Assembly (NCBI GenBank): GCA_016708785.1
Contig: JADJFC010000005.1
Span: forward strand, 186,001 to 250,000
DNA length: 64,000 nt
Origin: Bacteroidota bacterium
GTDB taxonomy: Bacteria; Bacteroidota; Bacteroidia; AKYH767-A; 2013-40CM-41-45
Direction: 5' to 3'
Below, one piece after another: positions 41,320 through 49,488 of the stretch; within the stretch, counting starts at the first letter, position 1; each line of letters starts with the position of its first letter. The notes beneath the pieces were generated by a model. It was given only the letters and a program-made list of their open reading frames with translations. It did not search any database and was not told where the DNA came from. The position numbers were made by a program, and so were the translations under genes.

Positions 41320-42788
41320 AGCTCTTTTCTCAATCGTGCAACCGGAATATCCAGCATTTCACGATACTTCGCTACCGTTCTCCGTGCGATATTATAACCT
41401 TTTTGATTCAAAATTTTTGTCAGCGCATCATCAGTCAATGGCTTACGTTTGTCTTCAGCACCGATACAATCAGTAAGGATCTGCTTCACTTCTTTACTCG
41501 AAACCTCTTCGCCGCTTTCAGTAGATAATCCTTCGGAGAAAAAACTTTTCAGTAAGAATGTTCCGAATGGTGTTTGTACATATTTGCTATTCGCAACACG
41601 CGAAACTGTAGAGATATCCATTCCGATCTTTTCGGCAATGTCTCTCAACACCATCTTTTTCAACTTGCGCATATCGCCTTCAAGGAAATATTCATGCTGA
41701 TAATCCATGATCGTATGCATCGTCTGATAAAGCGTATGCTGCCTTTGTTTCAATGCATCGATAAACCATTTTGCAGAATCCAATTTTGCTTTCACAAATG
41801 TGATGGCATCTTTATTCGCTTTCACATTCTTTTTGTCTTTGCTGTAATGATCGAGCATTTCTTTGTAGTCGCGGCTCATTCGTAATTCCGGAGCATTTCT
41901 GGAATTCAATGTCAACTCAAGAATACCATCCGTATTGTTGATTATAAAATCCGGAATGATATGTTCAATCGAACGTTGTCCTTGATTGGCAGCGCTTCCC
42001 GGTCTTGGATTCAATTTCAGAATTTCATCGATTGCTTTTTTCAATTGCTCATCGGTGATCTCCAATTCTCGGGAAATTTTTTCGTAATGTTTTTTCGAAA
42101 ATTCTTCGAACTGTGTATTGAGGATTTTTTTCGCAAGCAAAACAGAATCACGTTTCTGATCCTTACGGTCCAATTGCAATTCCAGACATTCCTGTAAAGA
42201 ACGCGCACCGATTCCCGGAGGATCGAGCGTTTGTATCGCCAGTAAAATATGTTCTAATTCTTCTTTTGTAGTAGTAATGTTTTGCGAGAATGCAAGATCA
42301 TCCACAATTGCAGTCAACTCGCGACGTAGATATCCATCGTCATCTATACTGCCGACCAATTGTTCTGCGATGTGATATTCACGATCATCGAAGTCGAGGA
42401 GATAAAGTTGAGCGAGTAGTTGATCCTGAAAATTCCCTTGCGTACTCAAAGGCATTTCGCGTCTTTCATCGTCTGGCGATGAATTGTTCACTGAAGTTTT
42501 GTAATCCGGAATTTCATCATCGACCAAATATTCGTCGATGCTAATGTCTTCTTCGCGTTCAGCTAATTCTTCATCGTCATCATTTGTTGTGTCGTCGTCG
42601 GCATCCGTATCGTATTCATCTTCTTCCTGATCGGCACCTTCTTCGAGAGCAGGGTTGTCCTGCATTTCTTCTTTGATGCGTTGCTCAAGATTAGCGACAG
42701 GAATCTGCAACAACTTCATCAATTGAATTTGTTGCGGCGATAATTTCTGAAGTAGTTTCTGGTTTAACCCTTGACGTAAGTGACTCAT
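41316..42788 (-). CDS. rpoN: RNA polymerase sigma-54 factor
   Basis: 490 residues. Region I is glutamine-rich (MSHLRQGLNQKLLQKLSPQQ, IQLMKLLQIPVANLEQRIKE) and contacts enhancer-binding AAA+ proteins. A long acidic region II (EEGADQEEDEYDTDADDD) follows, then the core-binding and helix-turn-helix regions (IAEKIGMDISTVSRVANSKY). The RpoN box ARRTVAKYRE near the C-terminus recognises the -24 element. Intact frame. Needs an activator ATPase, none of which is encoded in this window. Confidence 0.96.
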   Translation of the reverse strand: MSHLRQGLNQKLLQKLSPQQIQLMKLLQIPVANLEQRIKEEMQDNPALEEGADQEEDEYDTDADDDTTNDDDEELAEREEDISIDEYLVDDEIPDYKTSVNNSSPDDERREMPLSTQGNFQDQLLAQLYLLDFDDREYHIAEQLVGSIDDDGYLRRELTAIVDDLAFSQNITTTKEELEHILLAIQTLDPPGIGARSLQECLELQLDRKDQKRDSVLLAKKILNTQFEEFSKKHYEKISRELEITDEQLKKAIDEILKLNPRPGSAANQGQRSIEHIIPDFIINNTDGILELTLNSRNAPELRMSRDYKEMLDHYSKDKKNVKANKDAITFVKAKLDSAKWFIDALKQRQHTLYQTMHTIMDYQHEYFLEGDMRKLKKMVLRDIAEKIGMDISTVSRVANSKYVQTPFGTFLLKSFFSEGLSTESGEEVSSKEVKQILTDCIGAEDKRKPLTDDALTKILNQKGYNIARRTVAKYREMLDIPVARLRKEL

Positions 42789-42866
42789 AAATGAAGCGGT
42801 ATTCTACTCTGCAAAATTGATGGTTTTTTGCGTAGGAACAAATATAAAAAGGATTGTCGGTAAAAA

Positions 42867-43913
42867 TTAATAATTCCAGATCCAGCCTTGCAGATTGCTG
42901 TTTTTGAGGCTATCGGTCAAAGCAATGGCTTCGGAGCGATTTTCAAAGCCCTGATAATAAACATACCAGCGATTATTGGCTTCTGTCATGGAAGCATTTT
43001 TAAACCCTAGTTTTTGCAGTTGGTCAAGTTGCGAAAGCGCATTTTCATGGATTTTGAAAACGCCGGCAACTACAAAGTGATGATTATCGCCTGTACTTAC
43101 AGTTGAAGGCAGAACTTCCGGCTGTTTTTCTGGGACAACAGTTTCAGGAACTATCGTTTCAGGTGCAGGTTTAACTTCCGGAGTGGTATTGGAAACATAA
43201 ACAGTTTCAACTTTCGCAGGTTGCTCTTGTTTAATTGTAGTTGGAAGCGTGCTGGTATCTTTTAACTTCAACGAAATTGCCTGACTATCGAACGGACTCA
43301 ACGATGCAGCGTCATACGTCTTCGGATTTACCAGATATAAATTGAATGAGAACCAAAGTGCAGTTGCCGCAACAGCTACGATGCCTACAAGTCTGCCGCT
43401 TTTTTTCAATCGAGGAGAGATCGTTCTAGGTTGAGGTTTCGATGGACGAATTTCAGCAAGAACAGGTTTAGGTTTTAATGTAGGTTCATTTTCACGACTG
43501 ATTGGAGTCAGTTGTAAAGCATCCATTCCGAAACTGTCTTTCAGGTGATTTGAATTTCGTGCCGCTTCAAATTGAATGTTGTGTTCTTTATCGAAGAAAA
43601 GAGTACCGATCGTATTGAAATAAACTTTCTTGCCGTCATTCATTTCAGACATGCAAGTGGCAACAAATTTTTCAATTTGAATTAATGCCTGCTGATAAGA
43701 AATGTGTTCGTATTCGACCAGATGATTTGCTAAAAGTCCGTCGTTATTTTTCAGATAAACATTGAAAGCAATTTTTCTGAATGGCGGAAAAAGAACCAGA
43801 TTTGCAGTGATCACAGAATTCTGATTCGAAGCCAAAAACCCTCCCAGCGAAGGAACGATCACACAATCGTGATCAAAAAGCAATTCGGAGATATGTTGTT
43901 CTATTGACGCCAT
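42867..43913 (-). CDS. HU-CCDC81 domain and SPOR domain protein
   Basis: 348 residues. The N-terminal MASIEQHISELLFDHDCVIV plus PSLGGFLASN and HLVEYEHISYQQALIQIEKF match the paired HU-CCDC81 domains of Bacteroidota. A single membrane helix (about 173-193, LVGIVAVAATALWFSFNLYL) leads to a Pro/Glu-rich periplasmic linker and a C-terminal SPOR domain (HHFVVAGVFKIHENALSQL, NNRWYVYYQGFENRSEA). SPOR domains bind denuded septal peptidoglycan, so a link between cytoplasmic partner and division site is plausible. Confidence 0.88.
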   Translation of the reverse strand: MASIEQHISELLFDHDCVIVPSLGGFLASNQNSVITANLVLFPPFRKIAFNVYLKNNDGLLANHLVEYEHISYQQALIQIEKFVATCMSEMNDGKKVYFNTIGTLFFDKEHNIQFEAARNSNHLKDSFGMDALQLTPISRENEPTLKPKPVLAEIRPSKPQPRTISPRLKKSGRLVGIVAVAATALWFSFNLYLVNPKTYDAASLSPFDSQAISLKLKDTSTLPTTIKQEQPAKVETVYVSNTTPEVKPAPETIVPETVVPEKQPEVLPSTVSTGDNHHFVVAGVFKIHENALSQLDQLQKLGFKNASMTEANNRWYVYYQGFENRSEAIALTDSLKNSNLQGWIWNY

Positions 43914-44000
43914 AGGGAGATGTGGCTAAAGTAGGATAATTTCGGATTATGGGGAAATTTATTTTTAAAGCAACTGTGTTTCAATGTGCTGAGGCTCTAA

Positions 44001-44090
44001 AAACACAAGAACACAAGGTACACAAAAGTACACGGAATGAATTCAGTCTAATTCCGTGTACTTTAGTGTAACTTGTGTTCTAAGTGTTTT
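44001..44090. repeat. Long hairpin beyond marR
   Basis: AACACAAGAACACAAGGTAC and GTACACGGAAT on one side are mirrored by ATTCCGTGTACTTTAGTG and AACTTGTGTTCTAAGTGTTT. On the minus strand it would end the redox cluster transcript. Confidence 0.75.
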
Positions 44091-44097
44091 TTTAAAA

Positions 44098-44547
44098 TTA
44101 TCCTCTCAATTTATCTAACAACAAATTCAATTGTTGTTTTTCAGGTTCAGAGAGTGCTATCATCGAATCAGTTTGCTGTGCTTCGTTTTTGTCGATCTCT
44201 GTGAGTAGGTCCATTCCTTTTTGAGTGATGAAGACCTGACATGAGCGGCGATCGTGTTCGCAGATGTGACGTTCAACCAGATTTTTCATGCGAAGTTTTT
44301 CTACAATGCGAGAGGCATCACTCATTTTGTCAAGCATTCTTTCACGGATCAATTTGATACTTGCAGGCTGCATTTGTTGGCCGCGTAAAATACGAAGCAC
44401 ATTGAACTGCTGGTAAGTGATCTTATATGGCTTGAGGAAATCGGCCTGTTGGCCGTTCAACCAATTGAATGTATAGATTATGTTTACCATGAGTTTATGG
44501 CTCTCGCTACGAAACTTCTTCTGATTGATTTCTTTCTCTAATTCCAT
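44098..44547 (-). CDS. MarR family transcriptional regulator
   Basis: 149 residues. Winged-helix core: FNVLRILRGQQMQPASIKLI, RMLDKMSDASRIVEKLRMKN (recognition helix), LVERHICEHDRRSCQVFITQ (wing with the conserved DRR). MarR dimers bind about 20-bp palindromes and let go on binding phenolic or oxidant signals; the Cys in ICEHDRRSC could sense oxidants. It is the last gene of the redox cluster, 7 bases after pirin, and the perfect palindrome at 47675-47706 is the natural candidate for its operator. Confidence 0.93.
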   Translation of the reverse strand: MELEKEINQKKFRSESHKLMVNIIYTFNWLNGQQADFLKPYKITYQQFNVLRILRGQQMQPASIKLIRERMLDKMSDASRIVEKLRMKNLVERHICEHDRRSCQVFITQKGMDLLTEIDKNEAQQTDSMIALSEPEKQQLNLLLDKLRG

Positions 44548-44554
44548 TTTTCAA

Positions 44555-45265
44555 TTAGTTCATTGGAACTTCAATGATAATAATTTCCGTGGATTCCCCC
44601 GCTTTCAATGTGATTTTTTCTGTTTCCCAGACACCAATTGCATCTTTTTTTCCAAGTTGAGTGCCTTCGACATCCAAATTGCCATTAATAACCATGATAT
44701 ATGCACCGTTATTCTTGTCCTTGAGTTCATAATTCAAAATGCTGTCTTTTTCAAGATTTGCCAATGAAATAGCTGCATTTTGATGGATGTATAATTCATC
44801 GCCAGTCTTAAATCCTGAGGCAACTGTTTGGATTTTGTTTTTTCTATCAGCTACATCAAATGTCTTTTGATCGTATCTCGGTTTAATTCCATTCTCTTTC
44901 GGAAAGATCCAAAGCTGAAATAGATTGGTAGCTTTATCTTTCAGCGGATTGAATTCCGAGTGCATCACACCTGTACCTGCGCTCATTACCTGAACGTCGC
45001 CCGGCTTGATCACAGAACCATTTCCCATACTGTCTTTGTGTTCCAAAGCGCCATCGAGGATGATGGTAATAATTTCCATGTCATTGTGTGGATGCGTTCC
45101 GAAGCCTTGTCCACCGGCAACGATGTCGTCGTTAAGAACCCGAAGCATTCCGAAATTTATTCGCGAAGGATCATACCAATTCGCGAAACTAAAACTGTGA
45201 TGTGCATTTAACCAGCCATGATCAGCATGTCCGCGTGATGAAGCTGCGTGAAAAATTGTTTTCAT
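44555..45265 (-). CDS. Pirin family protein (YhaK/YhhW type)
   Basis: 236-residue bicupin. Metal ligands of the N-terminal cupin are visible: His58 and His60 in GTHPHNDMEI, His102 and Glu104 in GVMHSEFNPL. Related pirins have quercetin 2,3-dioxygenase activity or serve as redox sensors. Sits between the nitroreductase (16 bases upstream) and marR, in line with a role in handling aromatic or oxidant stress. Confidence 0.94.
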   Translation of the reverse strand: MKTIFHAASSRGHADHGWLNAHHSFSFANWYDPSRINFGMLRVLNDDIVAGGQGFGTHPHNDMEIITIILDGALEHKDSMGNGSVIKPGDVQVMSAGTGVMHSEFNPLKDKATNLFQLWIFPKENGIKPRYDQKTFDVADRKNKIQTVASGFKTGDELYIHQNAAISLANLEKDSILNYELKDKNNGAYIMVINGNLDVEGTQLGKKDAIGVWETEKITLKAGESTEIIIIEVPMN

Positions 45266-45280
45266 TATTGTTTTCCTTTC

Positions 45281-45871
45281 TTAATTGTTTGTTGTTTTAA
45301 ACAGATCATTTTCTTTTCCGAATTGAGAAGAGAAAACGAGTTCAGATAACGGTTTGCGTTTACGTTCACCAACTTCTCTTGCCCGAAGATTTTCAGGAAG
45401 CAGTTCCGGATCTCCTTCGTAACCTACAGCGATAATACTCACAGCTTCATAGTCATCAGGAATTGCAAAAACTTCCTTCGCTTTTGCATGATCGAATCCA
45501 CCCATCTGATGAAGATACAGATTCAATTCTGTCGCCTGAACAGATAACATTGCAGTTGCCAGTCCTACGTCATGCCATGAATAAATATTCGCCTTATTAT
45601 TGAAATCGAAATTCTTCTTTGCAATAGTAATAAATAATGCCGCAGCACCTTTCGCCCAAATCTTATTTCCCTCCAGAAGACAATCCTGCATTTTTACAAA
45701 TGCCTCTTTATCTTCTTTTTTTGCAAGAATAAACCTCCACGGCTGTTCATTTGCCGACGATGGTGCCCACCGCGCAGCCTCAAAAAGGCTGGCGAGGGTT
45801 TCATCATCAATTGGCTGCTCAGAGAAAGCACGGATGCTTTTTCTTTTGCTAATTAAATTGTGAATTGTCAT
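45281..45871 (-). CDS. Nitroreductase family protein
   Basis: 196 residues of the FMN nitroreductase fold. N-terminal LISKRKSIRAFSEQPIDDET with the FMN phosphate-binding Arg/Lys residues; EAARWAPSSANEQPWRFILA; IYSWHDVGLATAMLSVQATE; MGGFDHAKAKEVFAIPDDYE; and VSIIAVGYEGDPELLPENLR. Reduces nitroaromatics, quinones or similar with NAD(P)H. ATG 45871 is taken because it lies 4 bases after the CDGSH gene stop and begins the conserved MTIHNLIS; an earlier in-frame ATG overlaps that gene. Confidence 0.93.
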   Translation of the reverse strand: MTIHNLISKRKSIRAFSEQPIDDETLASLFEAARWAPSSANEQPWRFILAKKEDKEAFVKMQDCLLEGNKIWAKGAAALFITIAKKNFDFNNKANIYSWHDVGLATAMLSVQATELNLYLHQMGGFDHAKAKEVFAIPDDYEAVSIIAVGYEGDPELLPENLRAREVGERKRKPLSELVFSSQFGKENDLFKTTNN

Positions 45872-45875
45872 TTGA

Positions 45876-46067
45876 TTATTTTGGAGATATCCAATCTGTG
45901 TTTGCGCGGTGTGCACCATCACAAAATGGTTTGTTAGCCGAATGTCCGCAACGACATAAAGCGAAATTTTCTTTTGTCTCTACGACATTTCCTTTGTCGT
46001 CAGTTAATTGAATTGATCCTTTTACAAGGTACGGGCCTGTGCCGGTGATTGTGATGTTGTTTTCCAT
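45876..46067 (-). CDS. CDGSH iron-sulfur domain protein
   Basis: 63 residues. The 2Fe-2S cluster ligands are CRC at 38-40, Cys49 and His53, in FALCRCGHSANKPFCDGAH. A single CDGSH domain of the small bacterial type, expected to act in electron transfer or redox sensing. Translationally close to the nitroreductase (4 bases). The 198 bases upstream of it hold a GTGAGTAGTAATTGG-type repeat at 46078-46106. Confidence 0.94.
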   Translation of the reverse strand: MENNITITGTGPYLVKGSIQLTDDKGNVVETKENFALCRCGHSANKPFCDGAHRANTDWISPK

Positions 46068-46265
46068 TTTTTTTTTTGGTGAGTTGTAATTGGTAAGTGG
46101 TGAGTAGCACTGCGTTTCTTTAATTGACAGTGCGATCTCTGATTAAAGATATTCTTATTTCCCCATATTTCTTGTGATTACGCTGAATAACAAATTTTTC
46201 CCTCAGAATTTGATTTTGAATTACTAATAATTCCATGAATATTATTAATTATTCATTCTTAATTT

Positions 46266-46670
46266 TCATTCCATTTCCTCAAGAACCACTTTGCCAACAA
46301 GCGTTTTATGTACTGGACATTTCCCACTAATTATCTTGAGTCTTGTAATTTGTTCTTCATCGAGATTTCCTTCGAATTCTAATCGTTGATAGATCTTAGT
46401 TATTTCTTCAGTGCCTTCCATAACTTTTTCCATATTCAGATACACATGGATTTTTTGTAAGTCCCATTGCTTGCGGTCGGCATACATTCTTAAGGTGATG
46501 GCAGTACATGCGCCGAGTGCAGAAAGCAACATTTGATGTGCAGTGGGTCCTTTGTCTTGCCCACCATGATCGAGTGGCTCATCAGTAGATAGTAAATGAT
46601 TTCCTGCAATTACTTTCGTTTCGTAGTGCGTACCTGTGTTGGTTACTTTTATGTGTTCTGCGAATTTCAT
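46266..46670 (-). CDS. OsmC family peroxiredoxin-like protein
   Basis: 134 residues. Both reactive cysteines are present: Cys55 in LSALGACTAITLRMYADRK and Cys118 in IISGKCPVHKTL. DEPLDHGGQDKGPTAHQML is the conserved N-terminal part. OsmC/Ohr-type proteins reduce organic hydroperoxides. Starts one base after the stop of the 46672 gene, so it belongs to the same operon as yceI. Confidence 0.94.
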   Translation of the reverse strand: MKFAEHIKVTNTGTHYETKVIAGNHLLSTDEPLDHGGQDKGPTAHQMLLSALGACTAITLRMYADRKQWDLQKIHVYLNMEKVMEGTEEITKIYQRLEFEGNLDEEQITRLKIISGKCPVHKTLVGKVVLEEME

Positions 46671-46671
46671 A

Positions 46672-46968
46672 TTAGTTCAGTGAAGGTTCAGGTAAAATGA
46701 ATGTAGCGCTCTGTTGAAACATGAGTTCTTTGATCTGTGGCTTCATGTAACGAACAAGGGGGAATCGTGCAATGTTTTTAAGTACTTCAGATTTATTCTT
46801 TGCAGACATAACGATCCAGAGATTACTGCGATCTTCTGCAAGAGCGTGGCTCAGGATTACTCCTTCATTCATCATTTCATTTACTACTGAGCGTTGTTCG
46901 GGTATTAATGAAATGAATCGGGGAGAGAAGATGTCGGGCAGACCGACAACGATCATGAATTCTTTCAT
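46672..46968 (-). CDS. Muconolactone isomerase-like small protein
   Basis: 98 residues, alpha/beta. MKEFMIVVGLPDIFSPRFIS, LIPEQRSVVNEMMNEGVILS, AEDRSNLWIVMSAKNKSEV and ARFPLVRYMKPQIKELMF match the pattern of small dimeric alpha-beta barrel proteins related to muconolactone delta-isomerase. Whether it isomerises anything is not known; no catechol pathway is present. Between yceI (12 bases) and osmC (1 base). Confidence 0.7.
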   Translation of the reverse strand: MKEFMIVVGLPDIFSPRFISLIPEQRSVVNEMMNEGVILSHALAEDRSNLWIVMSAKNKSEVLKNIARFPLVRYMKPQIKELMFQQSATFILPEPSLN

Positions 46969-46980
46969 ATTATTATTGGG

Positions 46981-47619
46981 TTAAAAAAAAGCCGGTTCTT
47001 GAGAGAGACCGGCTTTTTGAAGTTGATTATTTTTTGGAACGTCTTTGATGAGGATCAAGTCGATCGTGAAATCTACATCGTCGCTAACTACTGCTTCGCC
47101 GGTGGCAGCTTTGTTATCCCATTTCAGTCCGTATTCTTGTCGGTTAATAGATCCTGTTGCTTTGAATCCTGCTTTGATATTTCCCCAAGGATCAGTTACT
47201 GTTCCACCATATACTAATGGAATCGACACTGCTTTAGTTACGTCACGGATAGTAAGGAGACCGCTTAACATGTATTTCTTATTTCCCAGACTTTTGATTC
47301 CAGTACTTTTGAAAGTCATTGAAGGATATTTTTCTGCATTAAAGAAATCATCACTTTTCAAATGGCCATCGCGCATGTCGTTGTCGGTTACAATACTGTT
47401 TACGTCAACTGTGATCGTAGCTGCAAGGTCAGAAAAGTCAGCAGCGCTAGAAGTTACTTTCCCGTCGAACTTTTTGAATTCGCCGTCAACATCCGATATC
47501 AACAGATATTTAGTTGTGAAACGAACTTTAGAGTGAGCTCCGTCAATCTTCCATAGTTGTTGTGCGAATGCCGATGCTGTCATGATAACAAGTGCGGCCA
47601 TTAGAGTGATTTTTTTCAT
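46981..47619 (-). CDS. YceI family periplasmic lipid-binding protein
   Basis: Signal peptide (MKKITLMAALVIMTASAFAQ), then the YceI lipocalin-like barrel: LWKIDGAHSKVRFTTKYLLI, VDVNSIVTDNDMRDGHLKSD, FFNAEKYPSMTFKST, VYGGTVTDPWGNIKAGFKA, INRQEYGLKW and VDFTIDLILIKD. Family members bind polyisoprenoids and are often stress-induced. The annotated frame runs through its own terminator and ends oddly in AGLSQEPAFF. Adding one T to the run of six near 47030 would stop the protein at VPKK, the expected end, so the last 14 residues are probably not real. First gene after the 32-bp palindrome. Confidence 0.93.
   Translation of the reverse strand: MKKITLMAALVIMTASAFAQQLWKIDGAHSKVRFTTKYLLISDVDGEFKKFDGKVTSSAADFSDLAATITVDVNSIVTDNDMRDGHLKSDDFFNAEKYPSMTFKSTGIKSLGNKKYMLSGLLTIRDVTKAVSIPLVYGGTVTDPWGNIKAGFKATGSINRQEYGLKWDNKAATGEAVVSDDVDFTIDLILIKDVPKNNQLQKAGLSQEPAFF
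46983..47016 (-). terminator. Terminator hairpin behind yceI
   Basis: AAAAAGCCGGT and ACCGGCTTTTT form the stem around TCTTGAGAGAG. It is symmetrical in T runs. As the next gene begins 12 bases on, it may work as an attenuator between yceI and the following genes. Confidence 0.8.
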
Positions 47620-47662
47620 TGTTCTTTATTTTTTGAGTTTGTTTGAGTATCAATTACGGGTA

Positions 47663-47693
47663 CAAATGTATGTTATAACAATAGATGTTACAA
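47663..47693 (-). promoter_or_regulatory. Promoter of the redox cluster
   Basis: On the minus strand GTTG, 20 bases and TACATTTG fit the Bacteroidota consensus. The -33 element and most of the spacer are inside the palindrome 47675-47706. The leader to the yceI ATG is about 40 bases. Confidence 0.75.
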
Positions 47694-47706
47694 CATCTAT
47701 TGTTAT
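47675..47706. promoter_or_regulatory. Perfect 32-bp palindromic operator
   Basis: ATAACAATAGATGTT and AACATCTATTGTTAT are exact reverse complements with a two-base centre (AC). The site overlaps the -33 element of the yceI promoter, so a bound dimer or dimer pair should block transcription. The MarR protein encoded at the end of the cluster is the obvious candidate ligand (inference). Confidence 0.8.
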
Positions 47707-47937
47707 TTATTTCGCAATTGATTGAAAATGAACACGTAAAAATCCATTGGAGAACTAACGAAAGCTCAGGATTTTGACCTTTTTTCAATTTTCAAGGAAA
47801 TTGATGTTGGTACATTTATACCATTTTCCTATAAAAAGGAGGATAAGAAAGGTGAGTCTTCGATGAGTATAATAGAATCCTAATAATAAATCAGCCCTGC
47901 TCCGGCGAATTAGACTACCTTTAAGGAAAATCCAAGA

Positions 47938-48201
47938 ATGATAAACGTAATCACCCGAAATGTAGCATCTGATGCCAGCGACGATTTAAAAGAACAGATC
48001 TCGAAAGAAGTCTGGAATACGAAGGCCGACAGATTTGCAATGGAAGTAAGAAATGGTGTGAGAAATAAACGTTGCGAAAAGCATCCAAACGCTGATCAAA
48101 CGATCACAATTTTAGCAACACAACAAGGATTACAAGTCGAGAAAAAATTCTGTTGCCCGGAATTCAGTGAACTGATTCCTGTGAACGTTACACGCTCTTA
48201 G
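47938..48201 (+). CDS. Hypothetical small protein
   Basis: 87 residues, no family recognised. It is slightly basic with RNKRCEKHPNADQTI and VEKKFCCPEFSEL, so three Cys and one His could bind a metal. The first half is charged (SDDLKEQISKEVWNTKADRF). Alone between the redox cluster promoter region and convergent trpS; the frame is open and its codon use looks ordinary. Real but of unknown role. Confidence 0.6.
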   Translation: MINVITRNVASDASDDLKEQISKEVWNTKADRFAMEVRNGVRNKRCEKHPNADQTITILATQQGLQVEKKFCCPEFSELIPVNVTRS

Positions 48202-48323
48202 TAATTAATAACGAATAATGAGGTGATTTCGGAATGTGGATTTCGGATTGGGCTATATGCACAAAAGAAAGCGCATCCAAGTAAGTAACTATTGCTACTT
48301 ACCACTCACCACTTACCACTCAC

Positions 48324-49325
48324 TTAAAAGGACCGGATTCCAATCGCCTTCCTAGCCTCACGAACAGTAGCTGCTCCACTTTCTCTTGCTTTTTCTGCAC
48401 CTTGGCGAGCGATCTTTTGAATGAATAGTTCGTCTTTGCTTAATTCAAGAATTTTTTCGCGGAATGGGGCTGTGAATAATATCATGTCTTCTGCCAACTG
48501 TTTTTTAAGATCACCATAACGGATCTTCATACCATTGTACTGCTCATCAAAATAACGGACAGTCTCATCAGTAGAGACAGCTTTCATCAGAGTAAAAATA
48601 TTTTCAATCACTTCCGGTTTTGTCTGGTTCTCTTGCGTAGGACCACTATCGGTAACTGCACGCATCACTTTTTTACGAATGGCCTCCGGACTATCAGCTA
48701 AAAAGATTGCATTTCCTTCGCCTTCGCTTTTTCCCATTTTACCTGAACCATCCAGCCCGGGAATTTTCACCAAGTTCGTTCCATAATTAAATGCATATGG
48801 TTCCGGAAATAACTCAATCTGATAAAGTCTGTTGAAACGATTTCCAAATTGACGAGCCATCTCCAAATGTTGCTCCTGATCTTTTCCAACAGGAACTTTC
48901 AATGCACGATGGATCAAAATGTCAGCAGCCATCAATGTTGGGTAAGTCAGTAATCCGGCATTGATATTATCAGGTTGTTGACGAATCTTATCTTTGAAAG
49001 AAGTGCATCGTTCCAACTCACCAACATATGCATTCATGTTCAATAACAAATATAATTCTGCAGTTTCCGGAAGATCACTTTGAACATATAAAGTAGAAAT
49101 TTCCGGATCCAATCCACAAGCCAGGTATTCAACCAAAACTTGTTTTACGTTGTTGTGAAGATCAGCAGGAACAGGATGAGTCGTCAGTGAATGATAATCT
49201 GCAATGAAGAAGAAGCATTTGTATTCATGTTGCATCTTTATAAAATTCCGGATAGCCCCGAAGTAATTCCCCAGATGTAAATTTCCCGTACTACGGATTC
49301 CACTAACAACGATCTCTTTTTGCAT
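48324..49325 (-). CDS. trpS: Tryptophanyl-tRNA synthetase
   Basis: 333 residues, class I. The HIGH-type motif is GNLHLGNY in SGIRSTGNLHLGNYFG, and the KMSKS-type motif is KMGKS in GLDGSGKMGKSEG. FFIADYHSLTTHP, LLNMNAYVGELERCTSFKDK and VPVGKDQEQHLEMARQFGNR are conserved substrate-pocket stretches. Intact frame, single gene, convergent with 47938. Confidence 0.97.
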   Translation of the reverse strand: MQKEIVVSGIRSTGNLHLGNYFGAIRNFIKMQHEYKCFFFIADYHSLTTHPVPADLHNNVKQVLVEYLACGLDPEISTLYVQSDLPETAELYLLLNMNAYVGELERCTSFKDKIRQQPDNINAGLLTYPTLMAADILIHRALKVPVGKDQEQHLEMARQFGNRFNRLYQIELFPEPYAFNYGTNLVKIPGLDGSGKMGKSEGEGNAIFLADSPEAIRKKVMRAVTDSGPTQENQTKPEVIENIFTLMKAVSTDETVRYFDEQYNGMKIRYGDLKKQLAEDMILFTAPFREKILELSKDELFIQKIARQGAEKARESGAATVREARKAIGIRSF

Positions 49326-49488
49326 GCGCGAATTTAGTATTTTGATTGGTTAGATTGAAGGATTAAATTTTTGGCAGTTAGTTATTGAATTTCAGCATAT
49401 TAAATCATTCCTAATTGACTGCAATCAGTCCACCACCCAAGCCCAAATATCCCCAAAAACCTATATCTTCGTCGCTCATATTAATTCA

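Noticed and set aside
46230..46262. Possible second operator (ATGAATA...TATTCAT) upstream of the CDGSH gene region
   Set aside because: Only 7 matching bases in very AT-rich DNA and it lies at the 3' end of osmC; no similarity to the 32-bp palindrome.
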